64,000 nucleotides of DNA from Macrobrachium rosenbergii. Lineage: Eukaryota > Arthropoda > Malacostraca > Decapoda > Palaemonidae. The stretch spans positions 45,238,913 to 45,302,912 of the forward strand of contig NC_089753.1 in the NCBI RefSeq assembly GCF_040412425.1, written 5' to 3'. Under the pieces are notes generated by a model that worked only from the letters and a program-made list of their open reading frames with translations, did not search any database and was not told the DNA's origin. The position numbers and the translations under genes are program-made. Below, one piece after another: positions 62,080-64,000 of the stretch (position 1 is the stretch's first letter; every line of letters starts with the position of its first letter).

Positions 62080-62890
62080 TTTCTAACCTGAATTCATATA
62101 CATTTAAAAAAAAGTGATGCCAATCGGCTACAATTCTGACTCATTATTTTAAAAAATTTACAGAAAAAAATACAATTATCACAAGCGAAGTGGGAATGCA
62201 ACCCTCTGTGTACCTTACCAATAAGCATAAAATATTTTGAATCCTTATGCTCCAGGTTGTAACAGCCTTTTGCTTTTGTATACGTTGTGTTTCAAAGGTT
62301 ATGAGGCTTTTGTGCCAATTACAAAAAAAAAATCACAAATCACGTGAATCATTGCTTTGGAAGACCGTGAACCACCGCCATGGCTGAGCAATTCTTACCC
62401 GCTTCCCCCAACCCCCAGGCAACCCATACACCAAAATGGCCCTTTATTCATCCCCTGATTTCTCCAAAAAATAAACACTTTGCCAATGACGAGAGCCATC
62501 TCCAGTCACATTTTCGCTGAAAAAAAAGCACTGCCACCTTGCCAGAAGTAAAAATAAAACATATATGCTGGAGAATGGCTATCAGTGTGAATATGCACAT
62601 AAATATAAATTACATCTATACGTTTGCATATAAAAGATATGAGCAACGGTGCTCAAAATGGGTAAGTAATTCAACTATTGTCCATTTTCCCTTGGTCTTT
62701 ATGCGCTTTCGTTTATTCGTAAGCATGGCTGGTAACATCTGCATCGTCTGTAATGGTACAACGACGATTGAAATTTTAATATATACATCTGCAACTACAC
62801 TCTACACACCTGTCAAAAAAAAGTGACTCAGGTTGATAGTCATTGATGAAAATGCCCGTTGGGACACAGCACGTTATGAGATACTTTTTA
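62080..62890. other. Unique sequence, no gene supported
   Basis: No recognisable frame. A GTAAGT donor-like word at 62661 follows ATGAGCAACGGTGCT, but no other support exists. Confidence 0.4.
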
Positions 62891-62896
62891 GCGCAT

Positions 62897-62907
62897 TATT
62901 ATTATTA

Positions 62908-62968
<61 letters not shown>
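62897..62968. repeat. (ATT)n microsatellite
   Basis: About 70 bp of ATT with one break. Confidence 0.97.
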
Positions 62969-63039
62969 TGAAGATAAGCCCACAGGCCCCATTGACCTGA
63001 AATTCAAGCTTTCAAAGAATATGGTGTTCATTCGAAAGA

Positions 63040-63345
63040 AGCAACAGAAGATAATGGAAAATACACGTGGTTATGAATTGATTTACGTAGTATGTATGGC
63101 ATAATAATAAATGAAAAGTGAGAAATGTGCAGATACACATAAGGAGTGGTAAAAGGATTAGTGTGGTTGAGATGTAGCAAAGTGTTTTGAGATGGTTTGG
63201 CCAAGCAGAGAGAATGGAGGATGGTAGGCTGGTGAAAAGGGTGTACAATTCACAAGTGTTAAGATGAAGGGGGAGGGGAGTCAAAAACCTAGAAAAGGAG
63301 GGATAAACAGTATGAAAGAAGTACTGGGAAGTATGAATTTGGAAG
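63040..63345 (+). pseudogene. LINE remnant (RT C-terminal region), copy 3
   Basis: Broken frames give QSVLRWFGQAERMEDGRLV and KRVYNSQV, the conserved stretch after the RT domain of crustacean non-LTR elements. Related to 44085-44760 but clearly diverged. No catalytic core. Confidence 0.68.
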
Positions 63346-63414
63346 TGATCAATGTCCTTTCTCTTCTCAGAAACCGCCCATGTAAAAGGAACTGCTTAAT
63401 TATTACAAAAAATA

Positions 63415-63417
<3 letters not shown>

Positions 63418-63472
<55 letters not shown>
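63418..63472. repeat. (AT)n microsatellite
   Basis: About 54 bp of AT. Confidence 0.96.
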
Positions 63473-63474
<2 letters not shown>

Positions 63475-63683
63475 AACAAGTTTACATGCATAATACACAC
63501 ATACCCTATAACATACAGGGAGGGACACTCTCACTAGAACACCATTATACTCAAAACTAAGTCTTCACAACTTTCACACCTATATTGCGCTTAGTCTTGT
63601 CCCAAACGAACGAAGAATTTCTGACCTGAGGAGACGGACGATTACAGAAATTTTAACCTTTATCAAACCGTCTTCTTCCGCAG

Positions 63684-63733
63684 ACATGATGACCCTAAAC
63701 CCGAGCCAAGTCATTCGTATCCGGAAACGGCAG
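63684..63733 (+). CDS. Candidate 50-bp exon with start codon
   Basis: TCTTCTTCCGCAG (acceptor) is followed by AC, ATGATG and a frame of 16 codons, MMTLNPSQVIRIRKRQ, that ends exactly at the donor GTGAGG. Such an arrangement fits a start-codon exon after an untranslated first exon. Family unknown; chance occurrence is possible. Confidence 0.3.
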
Positions 63734-63954
63734 GTGAGGATAAACAGAAATCATTTTTGTGGACCTATAAAAATCACCTGTTAGTGACTCCACTCGAAAC
63801 GAACATTACAATTGGCCTAAGCTTTAAGGGTGAGTTTCCTAAGGTAGTGTTAAACAGCTTCCGACCGTATCGCTCGTCGCTCGACTGCACACCTGTAGTA
63901 CAGACATTCACTTGATTTTCTGGTTGTAACAGGAGACTAAACAGGTGCACGCGT

Positions 63955-63956
<2 letters not shown>

Positions 63957-64000
<44 letters not shown>
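63957..64000. repeat. (TC)n microsatellite
   Basis: TC tract running off the window end. Confidence 0.96.

Noticed and set aside
62600..62670. ATGAGCAACGGTGCT followed by GTAAGT as a first exon
   Set aside because: Only one splice motif and seven codons; the TATA-like word is too close to the ATG to be a promoter.

Overview
The window looks like gene-poor nuclear DNA of a decapod crustacean, most likely a caridean shrimp of the Macrobrachium/Palaemon type. Three things point there. Long perfect microsatellites, mainly (AT)n, (GA)n/(TC)n and (AAT)n, are extremely dense, about 5 kb in total by eye. Several dispersed repeats match ones I remember from caridean sequences: the element with the conserved GCGCCGAAG start and internal palindrome at 17.9 and 21.0 kb, the 15.5/16.0 kb repeat ending in TTTGGCCTAAATTCTA, and two tRNA-derived SINE families. 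The transposable elements are of animal type (Gypsy, Penelope-like, LINE, hAT, pogo-like). The species call is inference from memory. No rRNA, intact tRNA, CRISPR array or bacterial gene is present, and almost every open frame runs through a microsatellite or repeat.

Layout. 1-551: four copies of a 148-bp minisatellite. 552-10166: a very large inverted repeat with arms of about 4.0 and 4.5 kb around a 1.1-kb spacer. The spacer carries the best protein-coding candidate of the window, a Cys/His-motif protein whose upstream exon lies in the left arm and joins in frame. A hAT-type MITE sits in both arms; a 470-bp SINE with target-site duplication sits only in the right arm. 10.2-41 kb: mostly intron-like or intergenic AT-rich sequence with microsatellites, SINEs, foldback elements, tandem duplications, a G-rich 96-104 bp satellite (37.6-38.4 kb) and a convincing 28-bp microexon on the minus strand (26.24 kb). 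41.7-43.2 kb: an internally deleted pogo-like DNA transposon. 43.5-43.8 kb: a foldback. 44.1-53.3 kb: two LINE reverse-transcriptase remnants in inverted orientation, enclosing a 7.6-kb LTR retrotransposon on the minus strand. That element has 1.13-kb LTRs, a primer-binding site, a polypurine tract and a broken gag-protease region, but no reverse transcriptase or integrase. 53.3-55.1 kb: a second foldback with arms of about 0.58 kb. 55.4-56.3 kb: a Penelope-like element remnant (RT plus GIY-YIG endonuclease, minus strand). 56.4-64 kb: unique AT-rich sequence, a MITE, a tandemly duplicated 483-bp unit with AAT tails, a third LINE remnant and a candidate 50-bp exon.

The genes do not form a pathway. 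The window is a record of nested mobile elements and duplications, with one or two cellular exons showing through. Points that merit follow-up: the 9.6-kb inverted duplication and the gene it contains, the gag-protease-only LTR element with its repeat-rich leader, the hammerhead-like cores near AAT repeats and foldbacks, and the microexon at 26.24 kb.
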